A stretch of DNA of 37,393 bases from a virus: the IMG/VR virus record IMGVR_UViG_3300017746_000046, positions 1-37,393 of that record. One strand, written 5' to 3'. Under the pieces are notes generated by a model that was not told where the DNA came from, made no database searches, and worked only from the letters and a program-made list of their open reading frames with translations. The translations under genes were made by a program, and so were the position numbers. Positions 19,801 through 27,449 of the stretch are shown in pieces (within the stretch, counting starts at the first letter, position 1; each line of letters starts with the position of its first letter).

Positions 19801-21646
19801 AGATTTAACTAATAATGAAAGACTTCAAATACTATTTTTATTTGATAGACTTAATAACATTAAAAACTTTACAGGTAAAATAAATAAAGTAACAAGTCTT
19901 ACTCAAGGTCTACCTAGTTCAATACCAGAAATGAAAGATGCTATTGAAACAATTACTAGTTTGTTTGATAAGGAAGCACCTATGAATATCAGACCTATTT
20001 ATGGTAAGAATAGCAAAACTTGGCAGAGTACTTATTTAGAAATATTTGGTCAAATACATAATGATCTTTTACCTAACACTATTTTAACTATGAGTCAGGA
20101 CTTTAATGATATACTAGAGCCTACTTATAATCAAATGAATGTTGACTCAAGAGGTTTTGATAATGTAGCAAAAAATGGTATTGAACAAGATCTATTATCT
20201 TATTTAACAATTAAGTCATACCAACATCTTCTTAATAATAGCTCTGGTAATTCTTCTGTAGAAAACACATTGCTTTATCCTGGTCCTGTAGGTACAACTA
20301 ACTTATCATTGATTAAAAAAATTGAAGACTTACAATTGCTAAGAGCTGAACAAGGTGCAGAGCCTAATTACTTCTTAGATAATTTTGTAGGTACTCAATA
20401 TGCCGGAACTCAGGGTAATAACACAGGAATGAATTTAGTAAAAGCGGATACATGGAGAAGACTTAATGCATCTAATAAACTTGATTTACAAACATCCTTT
20501 GCAAAACTATATGGTTCACTTGAGACAAGAGAAATAGCTGAAGACATTCTGCATTACATGATGGTTAAAGATGGATTGCAGCTTAAGTATGGAAGTCTTA
20601 TGAGTGCAATGAGTCCTTTTATTATGAATAAATATCTTAAGAATGTTGGTTCTGTAGAAGCTGCACTTAAAGGACAAGTAGAATTTGAAAGTGTTTTTGG
20701 TATCTCTAAACAAGAAGTGATGAAAGATTTTAAATATGGATACTTACAATCTAATGTTGTAGGACCATTGCTTGTCACTTATGATGCTTCTAGTCTTGAT
20801 GAAGGCTTTACTTTTGACCCAGTTTCTAGACCTAATAAGTTTACTATTACTTCTGAGAGTTTTGAACATGTAAATGCAAAAGAGTTTGTAAGGGTTAAAG
20901 TTGAAAGACAAGGTAGAGATTTCTATGTTTTGTTTAGATTGCTTGCTAAAGATAATCCTAATGCAAAGGTAACTGAATACTTAGAAGTTCCTTCTATGGG
21001 TTCTAATCAACAATTTGGTGGTGGTTTTGTAGGAGGACCTAGACTTACATATGATCAAGCAAGAAATGTAGGCAAAGGAACTACACAAAATAGTTTACCT
21101 CAAGATAGAGCTGCACAACTAGAACAACCAGCACAACAAACTAGTGAGGTTGAGTATCCTGTTGATACTAATCTTGGAGCTATACTAGAAGTTAATGAAG
21201 TATTAAACTCTGACTCAGCAATAGTTAATCAAACTACAGATTCTGTAACAGTTAAAGCAGATATAGATGCAGCAGAAACAAATATATCTGATATGGCAAA
21301 AATAATGGCTGAGTTGTCTGCTAACACAGATAGTGCTATATTTGATGAGACAGGAAATGCTATTATAGAAGATACTGATATGAGCATTCCAGAAGCTACA
21401 GAACTTGAACAACAAGAGCAAGAACAACTAGAACTTGATCTTTTTGCTTCAGAAGAAATTTCAGAAGCCTCAAGTTTAGTAGAATGGTGGGATGCAAATG
21501 TAGAAGGTAATAGTGCTGCTTTAGAAAAGCTTTCTGGAGAAAATATAAAAACACTTGATGATGCAATAGCTTTATACGGTGATTTATTTTCACAAACAGA
21601 AGAGGGAGAACAAGAAATAATTGAGAGACTTAAATGTCTTATATAA
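7823..21646 (+). CDS. Giant multidomain protein: membrane-prone N-terminus, HExxH metallopeptidase, crAss-like RNA polymerase (4607 aa)
   Basis: The polymerase is identified by D3621-F-D-I-D3625-K, the Mg-binding DxDxD signature of double-psi beta-barrel polymerases. It is preceded at R3582 by R-I-P-T, then F-x-P-V-x-x-G and F-P, the same order as around the NADFDGD loop of cellular beta-prime subunits. In crAss-like phages this enzyme is known to be a virion RNA polymerase that transcribes early genes. The region from about 2240 to 4400 roughly matches the size of the phi14:2 enzyme, with the motif at a similar relative position. Upstream are a predicted coiled coil (about 1997-2070) and a zinc-peptidase motif H2135-E-A-F-H2139 with a candidate third ligand in E2195-F-A-E-E. 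The N-terminal 600 residues carry hydrophobic, Gly/Ala-rich stretches near 234-255, 504-525 and 572-590, suited to membrane insertion. The C-terminus is Gln/Glu-rich. Polymerase confidence is high; processing into separate chains is inferred. Confidence 0.9.
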   Translation: MENESNKPLQQEIRNQERPAPSIIPEGQFRFEPMAEMFETPEENFNDYLLSSSLAADDISGVNEYKADIDKYGIGAMASLGVGVPSFATDTYNPITQDIPKENDYTKVKNVLTLDSKPFVDSKITPVFSGMRQGQFLRYYNHPEFDKLGYTPYSNMENFYNANSTIWDDMTRMRGQWMSLAGTGLNSVYEFATGGDYLAPDFETATEFEDTMGIASSTRGGAGAFFNNLAANSAYTFGILGSIAIEEIILAGVSGLSGGTLAPAAGAKTVANVAKAGKAIYSFSKLFDRTRKILQKAKQLETARDFYNASVTGGKMVLNTLGKGFTPNTVKAFQNMKTAQNAGQNMTNLAKMSSGFGGFYRDLRAVNLAMAESKLESGMVYNKVLKQGLTDANNFSGGQGITDGRDVSNAANQAAFKTLLGNAPLIYASNWFVIGNAMGGFQRGIQRTLGSTFQKGINKNIVNTAGKKVINGAGEVIKSPFKYVSGGFKNTLAKVKAGGFKGIVGSGGIAMLDYFAANVAEGIQEIGQEAISAATVGYYTEVLNNPAQGGEALKNQMILSAMGDQFSSEGAGVFLSGFLMGGLVQGPQKLFFQGIPSIYNYGLQEAGIGLATKSQKEAYAEYKTNRENMINKVVESYNKSWDAQAIDPSSLFDVNRLNFMIQKEAAENIKGALDIFNFVDSADRAKFQQYYTMFAGNGSQHFKDQLKGFLELTDEELAQAFPGVSNKDKKDGKLRGRINDMLVGIDKMEESYNLNKDKYKNPFNKNKFNPKTQQREYIREMLNEEAYEHVRYLYMFTNDGFTRALERADSIYTKLQSDPLFDKMSANDITNLLDEKSIQNEIDMLNLEIIATEGSDKGIGESNKTKKEKIKRLKAIQKIITDPKNRFKNGTFKRNKLLKGKLRTEFRNYVRFMASAAGTFADESKIDAALEQIVDYGALKGRARVYDKAIQYMQNPEKFSEIQQRQYEVNKEIYNQRSKITEAMLKQYVSIVEANELINQLGKMGVYPAISQTKMFLETGNVTFLQDFYDDNGKVVPEVHSVLFKQIQSHLNVYKETRAESTQPEEVKTEEEISIEESEETRSALDMLLDKAGIDIKIDVSVNSPLLVNALKRSYNKYRAKQARLGQPILDSTEWMNTAEAVNIRNVVNAIKKVWASGKPEVNVEGILEFINPLEKDVIKNDTGFEEFLQDPEVLINNPVITSILNQSGVEMSDIVESKDVSLEEGQALEDTPQRVFYKEGVTADIYKISVVDNQTGEIVEMYKLLDKKGNELSDDILDFIDTNFKSVQGVFLSGQGKTAKQALESLNANLVDSTTPFSFDGVDGLTYGQIVYKDGVKYIVVQDPRFSKKYGENQKLKVIKESDNTGPISERKFLFIPQGEFNGKFTLEETTFNLIPDTVTKIQLKDLTSFYPHVNYTEGGVGTDNAKAIERYNAILSLLSPEEIAGLQLVVMRTSDGGNNTGAYVAKNRDGEIYKEANPLIDRLVSKYVIGIRAATSDLRDSINIKLVEMGIEPSNSEEGIFAYINNESFLIRDQRTNSPIDPRSMTREQASNVILAEKGLNKEQKAEALEKVHRAFAINALIVQTFDNLNIGSEPSYFMADSKELPFNINLVAGGGQVAYAKSRETVYPISMDALQYNTADQEGNLFVFDLKYDKETGKRIYDFTTNLKGKEREALEEAIEQQLRMQNQWDNLLDAGKGTDRYLAMVRLPNGTYAKVNLKPVEYTNTELQELYVDVVEAAKRIGAIKDSEKSMEEAAKYNAELNERLFLSSYSGNLIELNVGPDGSIFISLDNTSTKTSLNVGLKPEQVEAKESAKDVFEDLLAKYNQDKTVDDLNAGLKNKNFRKSFATGVSPDVIYENSTTEVLPQVVKNQTAEVSASSDAIQLSRDIAYIPNTDKSNELEMESAVGRDRPTSAEAEDSVSDMEEAEFDKMVDDVSNNNFGEYQENIDHISNAILRGIELTEREKELMKDSNFKQLVNLMVIKGGGAGALAVEKSEKETTLDTVKNELSALKQKLEEGLTTKKDKIKAIKESKEYQDLLAKRKKLERGANKLVQATSEVERIEDYNEFLDWANDNLPDIIGVEDLLVLADNGISKGYERVGSFVLNLDRVANGVDVNGIIYTSPLSPYKYHEAFHSIFRTVLTQGQIDRYRSIAKKELKAKYGSKYKIELEKFKNSAEQYKEMSQLELENEFAEEYMADEFDAFKMNPRSSKIDTEIKSFFTKLIEWIKAVFSKYSSTELLTLYENIDSGKFKNAPVQLNEFTQLDDSLSGAFSIANALVRYDTASKAVENGEPAGELYVDSDVIDPLIRSMAGMFINRVNELSLTEKSYNPTKVYNDLETDFMIMLDPEGEANKGFSGTKKAYLEQIDMAFINYPEDIKKEVFALINVISDMDQANQLKIENVEETSGIRSTSDFNKDAAEIGGFNSLSYKVRSYIATTTMVDTDFFGKTELTEGEALIVPVKFQEAYTSLLKSVSNESDPVVMLKRMYAYSRLNPQGKAVVDKLFNDTGLTIEGLTSEQPFKDVKDGSLLISILKGFENYKVDYLFNERDGNGNLLVYTASERDDINAQLDEWAQAYITKRKLAAANPKRLKQFLSLTKDMKEAMTSYPESTSLAYQMSREFSQRMFDLIGIRLSPNYIAYSIAKSKTEADLKNSPELKALSDGYTEEPITNDLLDQLYSGFSTNANIYSTKQDGMASRLTKLSISNAAFDETIGSSTFINPNGDIVYAHQLPTYHLKSIGSLNNRSKIEQLKSEDFLSNNYLLNSEAFLNLSDQNRLKVIRVAGSKIKEQITNAENDQAVEDILNESISKNKSTQSFGEFTPQEFAIAIINNYVSNFNRRTGRVETVEGKGGQQVAMAPVFLRVMEAANTGDLTSLPVIKAVTEVNGNVVLTPEAINVFINSIEAEFNRISKETLAFENAPGDIQGFNNEKSDRSDKGRAFKFTNNGLLLSESTKKALIQVAIDKAKQGETVSFKQAVSLAVGVTNASIRSEVNKSLEQSFKEFDDVITSLKAKDNLSTQVLNGLTIASGVSRGAVELSQLKLNLTNDSAYNLKQIFFNNYINSKSMNDLLLGDQAVSLKDMVDKVKRAKLQNAAYYSAYSEITDLNKGITHSSTNFDLYPFQDPTAKSDFTGNDIELADAQVYITTKGIRYSTFAFGRLSPAMASMLDSIDKGESINADRAWGSAENSINLAKQQDFINSKKFVYMDGKTALKMSVTVLTKEYTSNYNQKTGTWEAKPNMQQLHYLREQMEANEEANKNFAMAAPVSAIKMLKQGINLLESNVFDTTQDLQSINLDTSYLGLQVVNPSNKIIVTDMNQIKELITSEQSDDVEITIEGSPELNTVGKVRDAYNKAVGERVTLKYKNKRNLVFSFDTALDELELSKEKGAITPNLAAFLLEAQKGLMASGAASNLLEFFGVEDGVQKYNLNSPVTAKKFEQLFLTYFSKGTLREKVPGTSVALLSSFGHKVYRRVYEMKNGMPIRSEIVRESSYNGESLENINDLVDGKHDGILVLDVLRTGVMEYQNDDVVNGEPTGVRYSETIMPPMDRNVMELIQENSNASIPDAVAKLFGVRIPTQDKHSAVNIRVVDFMPVYYGSTAIFPKELVEISGADFDIDKVYALAKEYYLDSNKEFKAYGSGNSYFEYIKYMNQKASEPNNIYSTSSSLYKEETLAIRRENSLSDSEQNRVTDKQGVNSISEEALRAMLILGLPVTKKQFEEYSKKFGSPNEAVLNNNILDYRYVLAGNVGVTGETLKTIDQDAGEGKSDLPIAYQAADLKILEDLFDELSNVEGIELFASRKDSDVDIDTLHGMIKAFEANKGAAIGAIVKPNLALSLLREYNIKLVSPIKFNNNTYDGFTKDKINGERIQDIISTLVTMETDNAKERLIAKFGLNIHAVGLVGNMVSLGIPLRTSILLVNSAEIRDLYDQALNKEDKFDAGLDTLLTKRIASLASLVAKEKEGGNKPPFVKLSDEFLETAVDSTEDLTNNERLQILFLFDRLNNIKNFTGKINKVTSLTQGLPSSIPEMKDAIETITSLFDKEAPMNIRPIYGKNSKTWQSTYLEIFGQIHNDLLPNTILTMSQDFNDILEPTYNQMNVDSRGFDNVAKNGIEQDLLSYLTIKSYQHLLNNSSGNSSVENTLLYPGPVGTTNLSLIKKIEDLQLLRAEQGAEPNYFLDNFVGTQYAGTQGNNTGMNLVKADTWRRLNASNKLDLQTSFAKLYGSLETREIAEDILHYMMVKDGLQLKYGSLMSAMSPFIMNKYLKNVGSVEAALKGQVEFESVFGISKQEVMKDFKYGYLQSNVVGPLLVTYDASSLDEGFTFDPVSRPNKFTITSESFEHVNAKEFVRVKVERQGRDFYVLFRLLAKDNPNAKVTEYLEVPSMGSNQQFGGGFVGGPRLTYDQARNVGKGTTQNSLPQDRAAQLEQPAQQTSEVEYPVDTNLGAILEVNEVLNSDSAIVNQTTDSVTVKADIDAAETNISDMAKIMAELSANTDSAIFDETGNAIIEDTDMSIPEATELEQQEQEQLELDLFASEEISEASSLVEWWDANVEGNSAALEKLSGENIKTLDDAIALYGDLFSQTEEGEQEIIERLKCLI

Positions 21647-21661
21647 TTAAACAATAATCAA

Positions 21662-24600
21662 ATGGCTAAATGTTATAATAGAAATGATCCGGGATACCAA
21701 GCATTAAAGGATGAATATGGTACTGATATCAAAACATCTAAGGTTATTAGTGACTGGCAACGTGTTAATGATTCTGATGCGTTTCCTAGTGTTGTCCAAG
21801 CTCTGACTATGGTTAAAGACCAAGATGTTGCATTCTCATTAAAAAGAAAAGCATTTGGAGAAAGCGTGCTCAATAATTTAAGAAGAGAAAGAATAGGTAG
21901 CAATTTAGCAGGGCAGTTTTTAATTAATAATTCAAATCCTCAGACATTATCATATGATGAAGCTTTTTTACAAAGTAATCTAAAAAGGTTTTACAGATAC
22001 TTAGAAATTAATAACATACCAAAAGATTCATTTACAGTAACAAGAACGCCAAAAAGCTATAAGATTGAACCTATTAATGATATGTTCTCTGCTAGAGATA
22101 TACTTGAAAGTTCAAGATCATGGGACACCAATAGATCAAGAGCGGTTGTTATGCATCTTAAGAGAATGTTTCCGCAGATACAAGTTAAAATGTTATCTGT
22201 TGCACAAGCAAGAGTAATGTATGAATCATTACCAAAAACTAAAACCAATAATGTTCCTTTTAATGAGATAAATTCTTTTTATATGGATGGTGTAGCTTAC
22301 TTAATAAAAGGTAGGGTTACAGATGAAATAGCAATTGAAGAAATGCTGCATCCTTTTATAGATGCAGTAAAGATGGAGAATGAAGAATTATTTAACTCAC
22401 TTCTTGATGAAGCAGTAAATAATTTTCCAGAACTATCAGCAGAAATTGAAGATGCTTACAATAGTAGCACAAGAAACTTTACAGATACAGAAAGAGATCT
22501 TGAAATTGTAACACAAGCATTATCAAGACACTTCAAAAAAGAATATGAAACAACACCTACAAAAGGATTCTTAGCAAAAGTTAAAGAACTTCTTGAGTGG
22601 TTTAAAGGAGTAATTGAAAACCTTAATAAATATATTACTGGTAGAGAGTTACCTGTATCTGCTATTAAACCGGGTACAAGTCTAAGTGATATTGCTAAAC
22701 TACTTAATACAGAGGGTATTCAGTTTAAACTAGAAAAAAGAGTTGATGGTAAATTAAGATATAGTTTATCACCATCTAAAGAAATACAAGTCAAAGATGC
22801 ACTAGAAAGAGCTAATGATACGCAGAAGCCTATTATAATGCAGCTATTTAATGTAGCACAGAGTGAAAACTCTGGTCTTGTTGATTCTCTGTCAGCGTCA
22901 GTAAAAGATGCAGCTGCTGGAGATTCAATTGTAACACTTAATAAAGAAGATCATACATACATAAATTCTAATGATTCTGATAAAGTATATACATCAGTAA
23001 CCACAGCTATAAAAGGAAAACTTTCACCAGATAAACAAGTTGCTCATAAGATTAACTTGGATATTGGTAATGAGGTTGACACACTATTAGATGGTGTTAT
23101 TGCTAACCTTTCTTTTGAAGATGCATATGCTGCACTAGAGACAAATAACATATCTAAAGATAAAGCTAAAGATACTTTTGATACTCTTGCTAGTATTATG
23201 GATAGTTTAAAAATGAAAGGTGCAATTGTGTTATCTCAAGTTGTTTTGTTTGATGAAGCTTCTAAGATGGCGGGTACTGCAGATGTATTTATTATAGATC
23301 AACATGGTAGAATTAACATCATGGATCTTAAGACTACAAAAAATGAGTTAAGTAAAGAGGTAGCTTTAAATGATAAAAAAGGAAAGCGTGTAGGAAATCA
23401 ATATAAAGAAAGATTTTACGCCTTAGAACAAGACTCAGTGTTATATCAACAAGGATTAGCAAAAGAATTATCAACAGAGCAACAGCATAACTTACAAGTT
23501 AATGTTTATAGAAGAATGGCTGAAAATATGGGGTATGAAGTATCTTATGATGAATGGGCCACCTCTACAATACACTTTAAAGTTGGTATAGAAGGAACAG
23601 GATCTGATCAAGTGTTTGATGGATCAATTGAATTTGATAGATGGGTTCCTCATCCTGTAAGTCAAAATCTTAATTTAGTAGATGCTCTTGTACCAGAAGT
23701 AAGAAACTCCTATCAAAAAAGTAAATTAGAAAAAGATCAAGAAGGTTCATACAATAAAATATGGAATGGTAAGGACCAGAAAGAGGAAACAACTGAAGAT
23801 GATAAAAAAGCAGCAGAAAACTATGATGAATATAATGCTGCAGCTGGTTTACTAGATACATATCAGAAAGCACTTATTGAAAAAAGGGATATGATTCCTT
23901 TGTTGAAGTCTAATATATATATGGAATCAACAAAAGAAAATGAAATTGATCAAATATCTAAAACAATAGCATATATAAACTTAGCTATGGCTGGTAATGT
24001 TAAAGGCCAATCAAAAGCTTTGTCTGAAGTTTTGCTTGATGCTTTATCTCAAATAAAAGATTTTAGAGCTTATGTAGAAAATCCTAAGAATATAAATTCT
24101 CCTGAATATGTTTCTTATGTTTTAAACTTTGATAAGTATATGAAAACATTTGAAGGGCTTTTTATACTTAAAGATTTAAAAGGTTTAAATAATACTCAAA
24201 AGAATTTAATTTTATCATTACAACAACAACTTAATTTACTTAGTGGTGCTGGTACTGACACAGGAGGAATAGTAGGTGAAGCACTAAAAGACTATGTTAA
24301 AGAAATGGTGAGGCTAAAATCAAATAGAGATTTTGGTGGTGAAAATAGTTTATATACTGAAAAAGACTTAGAGCTTTTGATGGAAAAAGCTGCAGATATC
24401 AGTGACACTGAATATCAAACTAAAGATATGGCAACATCTCCAGATGTACTATTGGCTACAATGGATAAAATAAGAAAAGCCCAAAATCAAAAGCTATTAG
24501 ATCTTGTAGCTCAAAGAGAAAACCTTATAAGAAAGGCTGGACAAAAGCTTGCAAAGTTATCTCCTGAATTAAAACTTGACGAGTTATATGAATTCATGTT

Positions 24601-27439
24601 AGAGTATGATGCAGACGGTACTTTTAATGGTAGATATGTAACAAAAATAGGAGAACAATATTGGGCTATACAAAATGAACTCAGAAGTCAACTTTATGAT
24701 AATGAAGGTACACCATATCAATACAGACCTGTTTATAATTTAGAAACAGCAAGTAAAGAAGATATAGAATACAATAAAGATCTAGCTGCTAAAAAGAAAG
24801 CATATGGTGATTTTTATATGGCTGAGCAAAAAAGAGATGATGGTACATTACGTCCTTCAGGTATGTATCACAAGTACACCCAAGAGTTTATTGATATCAG
24901 AAATAAATATGAAGTGTGGAGACCTGGTGCTGAAACTAATCAAAGAGGAAGTTGGGAAAAGAAAAAAAATATTTCAGATGCAGACTATGCAGCTTATGTT
25001 GCAAAATATTATCAGCCGGTTGAATATACCAGAGCTGTAAGAATAAAGGGAGAGGCAACAGGGCAAATTATAGAAGACCGTCAAGATATGATGGTGCCTA
25101 AAGCAGAGTATAGACAAATACTAGAAACCACCCTTGATGGGCGTAATATGAGAAACGCCAAGTATGATGCCATAATGAGTGGTACTGATGCAAAATCTAT
25201 AGCCCAAAGGGAGTTTTATCAATTATACATAGATATGTATGAGAATGACTTGCTTAAGAAAATACCTATTGGGCAAAGTGCACAAATGTTGGGTAGAGTT
25301 CCTTTAGTACAGAATAGATTGATGACTGATGTAAAAGAGAAAGGGACTTTGTTTACCAAGCTATATGCTAGTATGACAGAGAGTAGGGCTTGGAATATGT
25401 TTCAACAAACCTCTACTCAAAAAAATGTTATACTAGATAATGAGGGTTATATTATTGATCAAATGCCTATTTACTATACCGGTAGACCTAAGCTTGATAC
25501 TGATATGGCTGATTTACAAAAAGAAATTGATCTTCTTAAATCAAAGTATAAAAAGAATGAAATCCAAGATCAGCAGTATAAAAAGCAAATAGCTGTATTA
25601 AATGGTAAAATGGTAAGGCTCAGAGCAACACCAAGTAGAGGACAGATTAGCACAGATATGGCATCTAGTTTACTTAAGTTTAGTGCAATGGCTCAAAACT
25701 ATGAAACAATGGGCGCTGTAGATGATACCTTAAAAGCTTTTGTTAAGGTAATTGAAAACAGAACATATACTCCTGCTCCTGGATTGAGATTAAATCTAGT
25801 AGCAAAAGTAAAAGATAAAGTTATAGATAATTTAGGTACTAAAGCTAATACAAGTACTCAAGAAAAAAATGTAGTACGTAGAGCAAAGAAGTTTATGTCT
25901 ATGATTCATTATGAAAATGAAAACATTACTAAGGGTGCTGTAGATAAAATTGCAGATGGTCTTATTCAGTTGTCTTCTTTGTCATATGTAGCGTTTAACC
26001 CATTTGGTAACTTTAATAACTACTTGATTGGTAGAATAAATAACAATATTGAATCTATTGGTGGTAGATTTTATAGTCAAAAGGCATTTAAAAGAGCAAC
26101 CTGGGAATTTAATAAGAGAGCTATTCCAGGATTAGTCAATAGAACAGCACATGGTGGAGCAGAAGATTTACTTGACGTAGTAACATTAGGTGTTATACCA
26201 GGATTAGCTAAAGCTGACTATGATAAAAAACTACCTAATAGTAAGTATGAAGCTTTTGTTGATATGTTCAGAATGATGGATAGTATGTCTGATATACGTG
26301 AACAAAGTAGAGCTACTGAAGATGGTAAAAGTTGGTTTGATAGAGCAACTGAGTGGGGTTATGTGATGCAAGATGCTGCTGAATATAATTCACAGACCAA
26401 AGTGGGTATGGCTATACTTATGGATACTATGATTAGAAATAGTAAAACAGGAGAAGAGCTGTCATTCTATGATGCATTTGAATACGATACAAAAACACAT
26501 AAGAATAAAATTAAAGATGGTTTTGATATAGTAATCAAAAGAAATGGACAAGAAGTAGCTTATAATGATGATATAAGATATGAAATTAGAAATGAGATTA
26601 GAGAAGTTAATAAACAAATCCATGGTAACTATGCCAAGGAAGATAGAATTGTTCTTCAGTCACATACACTTGGTGCATTAGCTATTCAATTTAAAAAGTG
26701 GTTGGCCCCAGCAATTAGAGCAAGGTATCAAAGAGAATACTTTGATGAAAATCTAGGATGGATGGAAGGTAGATATAGATCTGCTTTATCATTCTTAAAT
26801 TTTGCAAGAAAAGAGTTGGCTCAAGGTAATATGAACTTTAGAACAATGGGTAAAGAATACCTAAACCAACAAGTTAGAGCATATACTAGTGAAAAGTTTG
26901 GAGAAGCAAGAGATTATGGTGGAGGTGGTAACATAGATCAAAGAGCTAAGAATAGACTATTTGGTTTCTATAGAAGTATGGGTGATTTAGGTATCATGTT
27001 TAGTGTTATGTTTATTTCTTTGCTATTTGATGATTTATTATCTGGTGATGATGATGATAGTGATACTGAAAAGAGATTTAAAAATTTAACAAGATATCAA
27101 GCAGATAGAGTATATAAGGAACTTGTTTTATTCATGCCTTCTTTTGCAGGGTTTGAACAGGTAGAGCAAATGTTTAACTCACCTATTGCTGCATCAAGAT
27201 CAGTAAGTGAAATGTCTGAAGCTTTTGAAATGATTTTTGTTGGAGGTTTCAAATATACAATGGCTAAAGCAACCGGAAATGAAGAAGCATTTTATGCTAA
27301 TTCTAATTATGTATATCAAAGAGGTAAAAGAAAAGGAGAATTAAAGGTATATAAAAACATTAAAGATGTATTCCCACTACTATATTCTATTCAGAAATGG
27401 GATTCATACCTTAAAAACTCTGATTTCTATATTAAGTAA
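21662..27439 (+). CDS. Large crAss-like protein with degenerate peptidase module and PD-(D/E)XK nuclease (1925 aa)
   Basis: A RecB/Cas4-like nuclease fold is indicated by Y-T-S-V-T upstream, then GTAD541VF, strand, MD555-L-K557, and a downstream Q-V-N-V-Y (QxxxY) helix. This is the order of a PD-(D/E)XK catalytic core, whose families cleave DNA using divalent metal. Nearer the N-terminus, E226-E-M-L-H230 followed by E281IVTQAL sits where an HExxH...E zinc peptidase would be, but the first His is Glu, so peptidase activity is probably lost. The following LLEWFKGV helix resembles the segment after the peptidase in the preceding giant protein. The C-terminal 450 residues resemble a conserved crAss-like helical region, and one hydrophobic segment (GIMFSVMFISLLF, near 1775) precedes an acidic run (GDDDDSD). 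The start is 15 nt after the polymerase gene. It is likely a virion cargo protein. The DNA target is unknown. Confidence 0.82.
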   Translation: MAKCYNRNDPGYQALKDEYGTDIKTSKVISDWQRVNDSDAFPSVVQALTMVKDQDVAFSLKRKAFGESVLNNLRRERIGSNLAGQFLINNSNPQTLSYDEAFLQSNLKRFYRYLEINNIPKDSFTVTRTPKSYKIEPINDMFSARDILESSRSWDTNRSRAVVMHLKRMFPQIQVKMLSVAQARVMYESLPKTKTNNVPFNEINSFYMDGVAYLIKGRVTDEIAIEEMLHPFIDAVKMENEELFNSLLDEAVNNFPELSAEIEDAYNSSTRNFTDTERDLEIVTQALSRHFKKEYETTPTKGFLAKVKELLEWFKGVIENLNKYITGRELPVSAIKPGTSLSDIAKLLNTEGIQFKLEKRVDGKLRYSLSPSKEIQVKDALERANDTQKPIIMQLFNVAQSENSGLVDSLSASVKDAAAGDSIVTLNKEDHTYINSNDSDKVYTSVTTAIKGKLSPDKQVAHKINLDIGNEVDTLLDGVIANLSFEDAYAALETNNISKDKAKDTFDTLASIMDSLKMKGAIVLSQVVLFDEASKMAGTADVFIIDQHGRINIMDLKTTKNELSKEVALNDKKGKRVGNQYKERFYALEQDSVLYQQGLAKELSTEQQHNLQVNVYRRMAENMGYEVSYDEWATSTIHFKVGIEGTGSDQVFDGSIEFDRWVPHPVSQNLNLVDALVPEVRNSYQKSKLEKDQEGSYNKIWNGKDQKEETTEDDKKAAENYDEYNAAAGLLDTYQKALIEKRDMIPLLKSNIYMESTKENEIDQISKTIAYINLAMAGNVKGQSKALSEVLLDALSQIKDFRAYVENPKNINSPEYVSYVLNFDKYMKTFEGLFILKDLKGLNNTQKNLILSLQQQLNLLSGAGTDTGGIVGEALKDYVKEMVRLKSNRDFGGENSLYTEKDLELLMEKAADISDTEYQTKDMATSPDVLLATMDKIRKAQNQKLLDLVAQRENLIRKAGQKLAKLSPELKLDELYEFMLEYDADGTFNGRYVTKIGEQYWAIQNELRSQLYDNEGTPYQYRPVYNLETASKEDIEYNKDLAAKKKAYGDFYMAEQKRDDGTLRPSGMYHKYTQEFIDIRNKYEVWRPGAETNQRGSWEKKKNISDADYAAYVAKYYQPVEYTRAVRIKGEATGQIIEDRQDMMVPKAEYRQILETTLDGRNMRNAKYDAIMSGTDAKSIAQREFYQLYIDMYENDLLKKIPIGQSAQMLGRVPLVQNRLMTDVKEKGTLFTKLYASMTESRAWNMFQQTSTQKNVILDNEGYIIDQMPIYYTGRPKLDTDMADLQKEIDLLKSKYKKNEIQDQQYKKQIAVLNGKMVRLRATPSRGQISTDMASSLLKFSAMAQNYETMGAVDDTLKAFVKVIENRTYTPAPGLRLNLVAKVKDKVIDNLGTKANTSTQEKNVVRRAKKFMSMIHYENENITKGAVDKIADGLIQLSSLSYVAFNPFGNFNNYLIGRINNNIESIGGRFYSQKAFKRATWEFNKRAIPGLVNRTAHGGAEDLLDVVTLGVIPGLAKADYDKKLPNSKYEAFVDMFRMMDSMSDIREQSRATEDGKSWFDRATEWGYVMQDAAEYNSQTKVGMAILMDTMIRNSKTGEELSFYDAFEYDTKTHKNKIKDGFDIVIKRNGQEVAYNDDIRYEIRNEIREVNKQIHGNYAKEDRIVLQSHTLGALAIQFKKWLAPAIRARYQREYFDENLGWMEGRYRSALSFLNFARKELAQGNMNFRTMGKEYLNQQVRAYTSEKFGEARDYGGGGNIDQRAKNRLFGFYRSMGDLGIMFSVMFISLLFDDLLSGDDDDSDTEKRFKNLTRYQADRVYKELVLFMPSFAGFEQVEQMFNSPIAASRSVSEMSEAFEMIFVGGFKYTMAKATGNEEAFYANSNYVYQRGKRKGELKVYKNIKDVFPLLYSIQKWDSYLKNSDFYIK

Positions 27440-27449
27440 GACAAATTAA

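Noticed and set aside
7823-21646. Alternative genetic code (TAG read as Gln), as in some crAss-like phages
   Set aside because: TAG and TGA terminate several genes here, and the 13.8-kb frame has no internal TAG, so the standard code suffices.
21229-21654. Antisense reading frames such as a 141-codon frame opposite the end of the polymerase gene
   Set aside because: They are Ser/Cys-rich or low-complexity shadows of strongly coding DNA, without plausible neighbours or recognisable domains.
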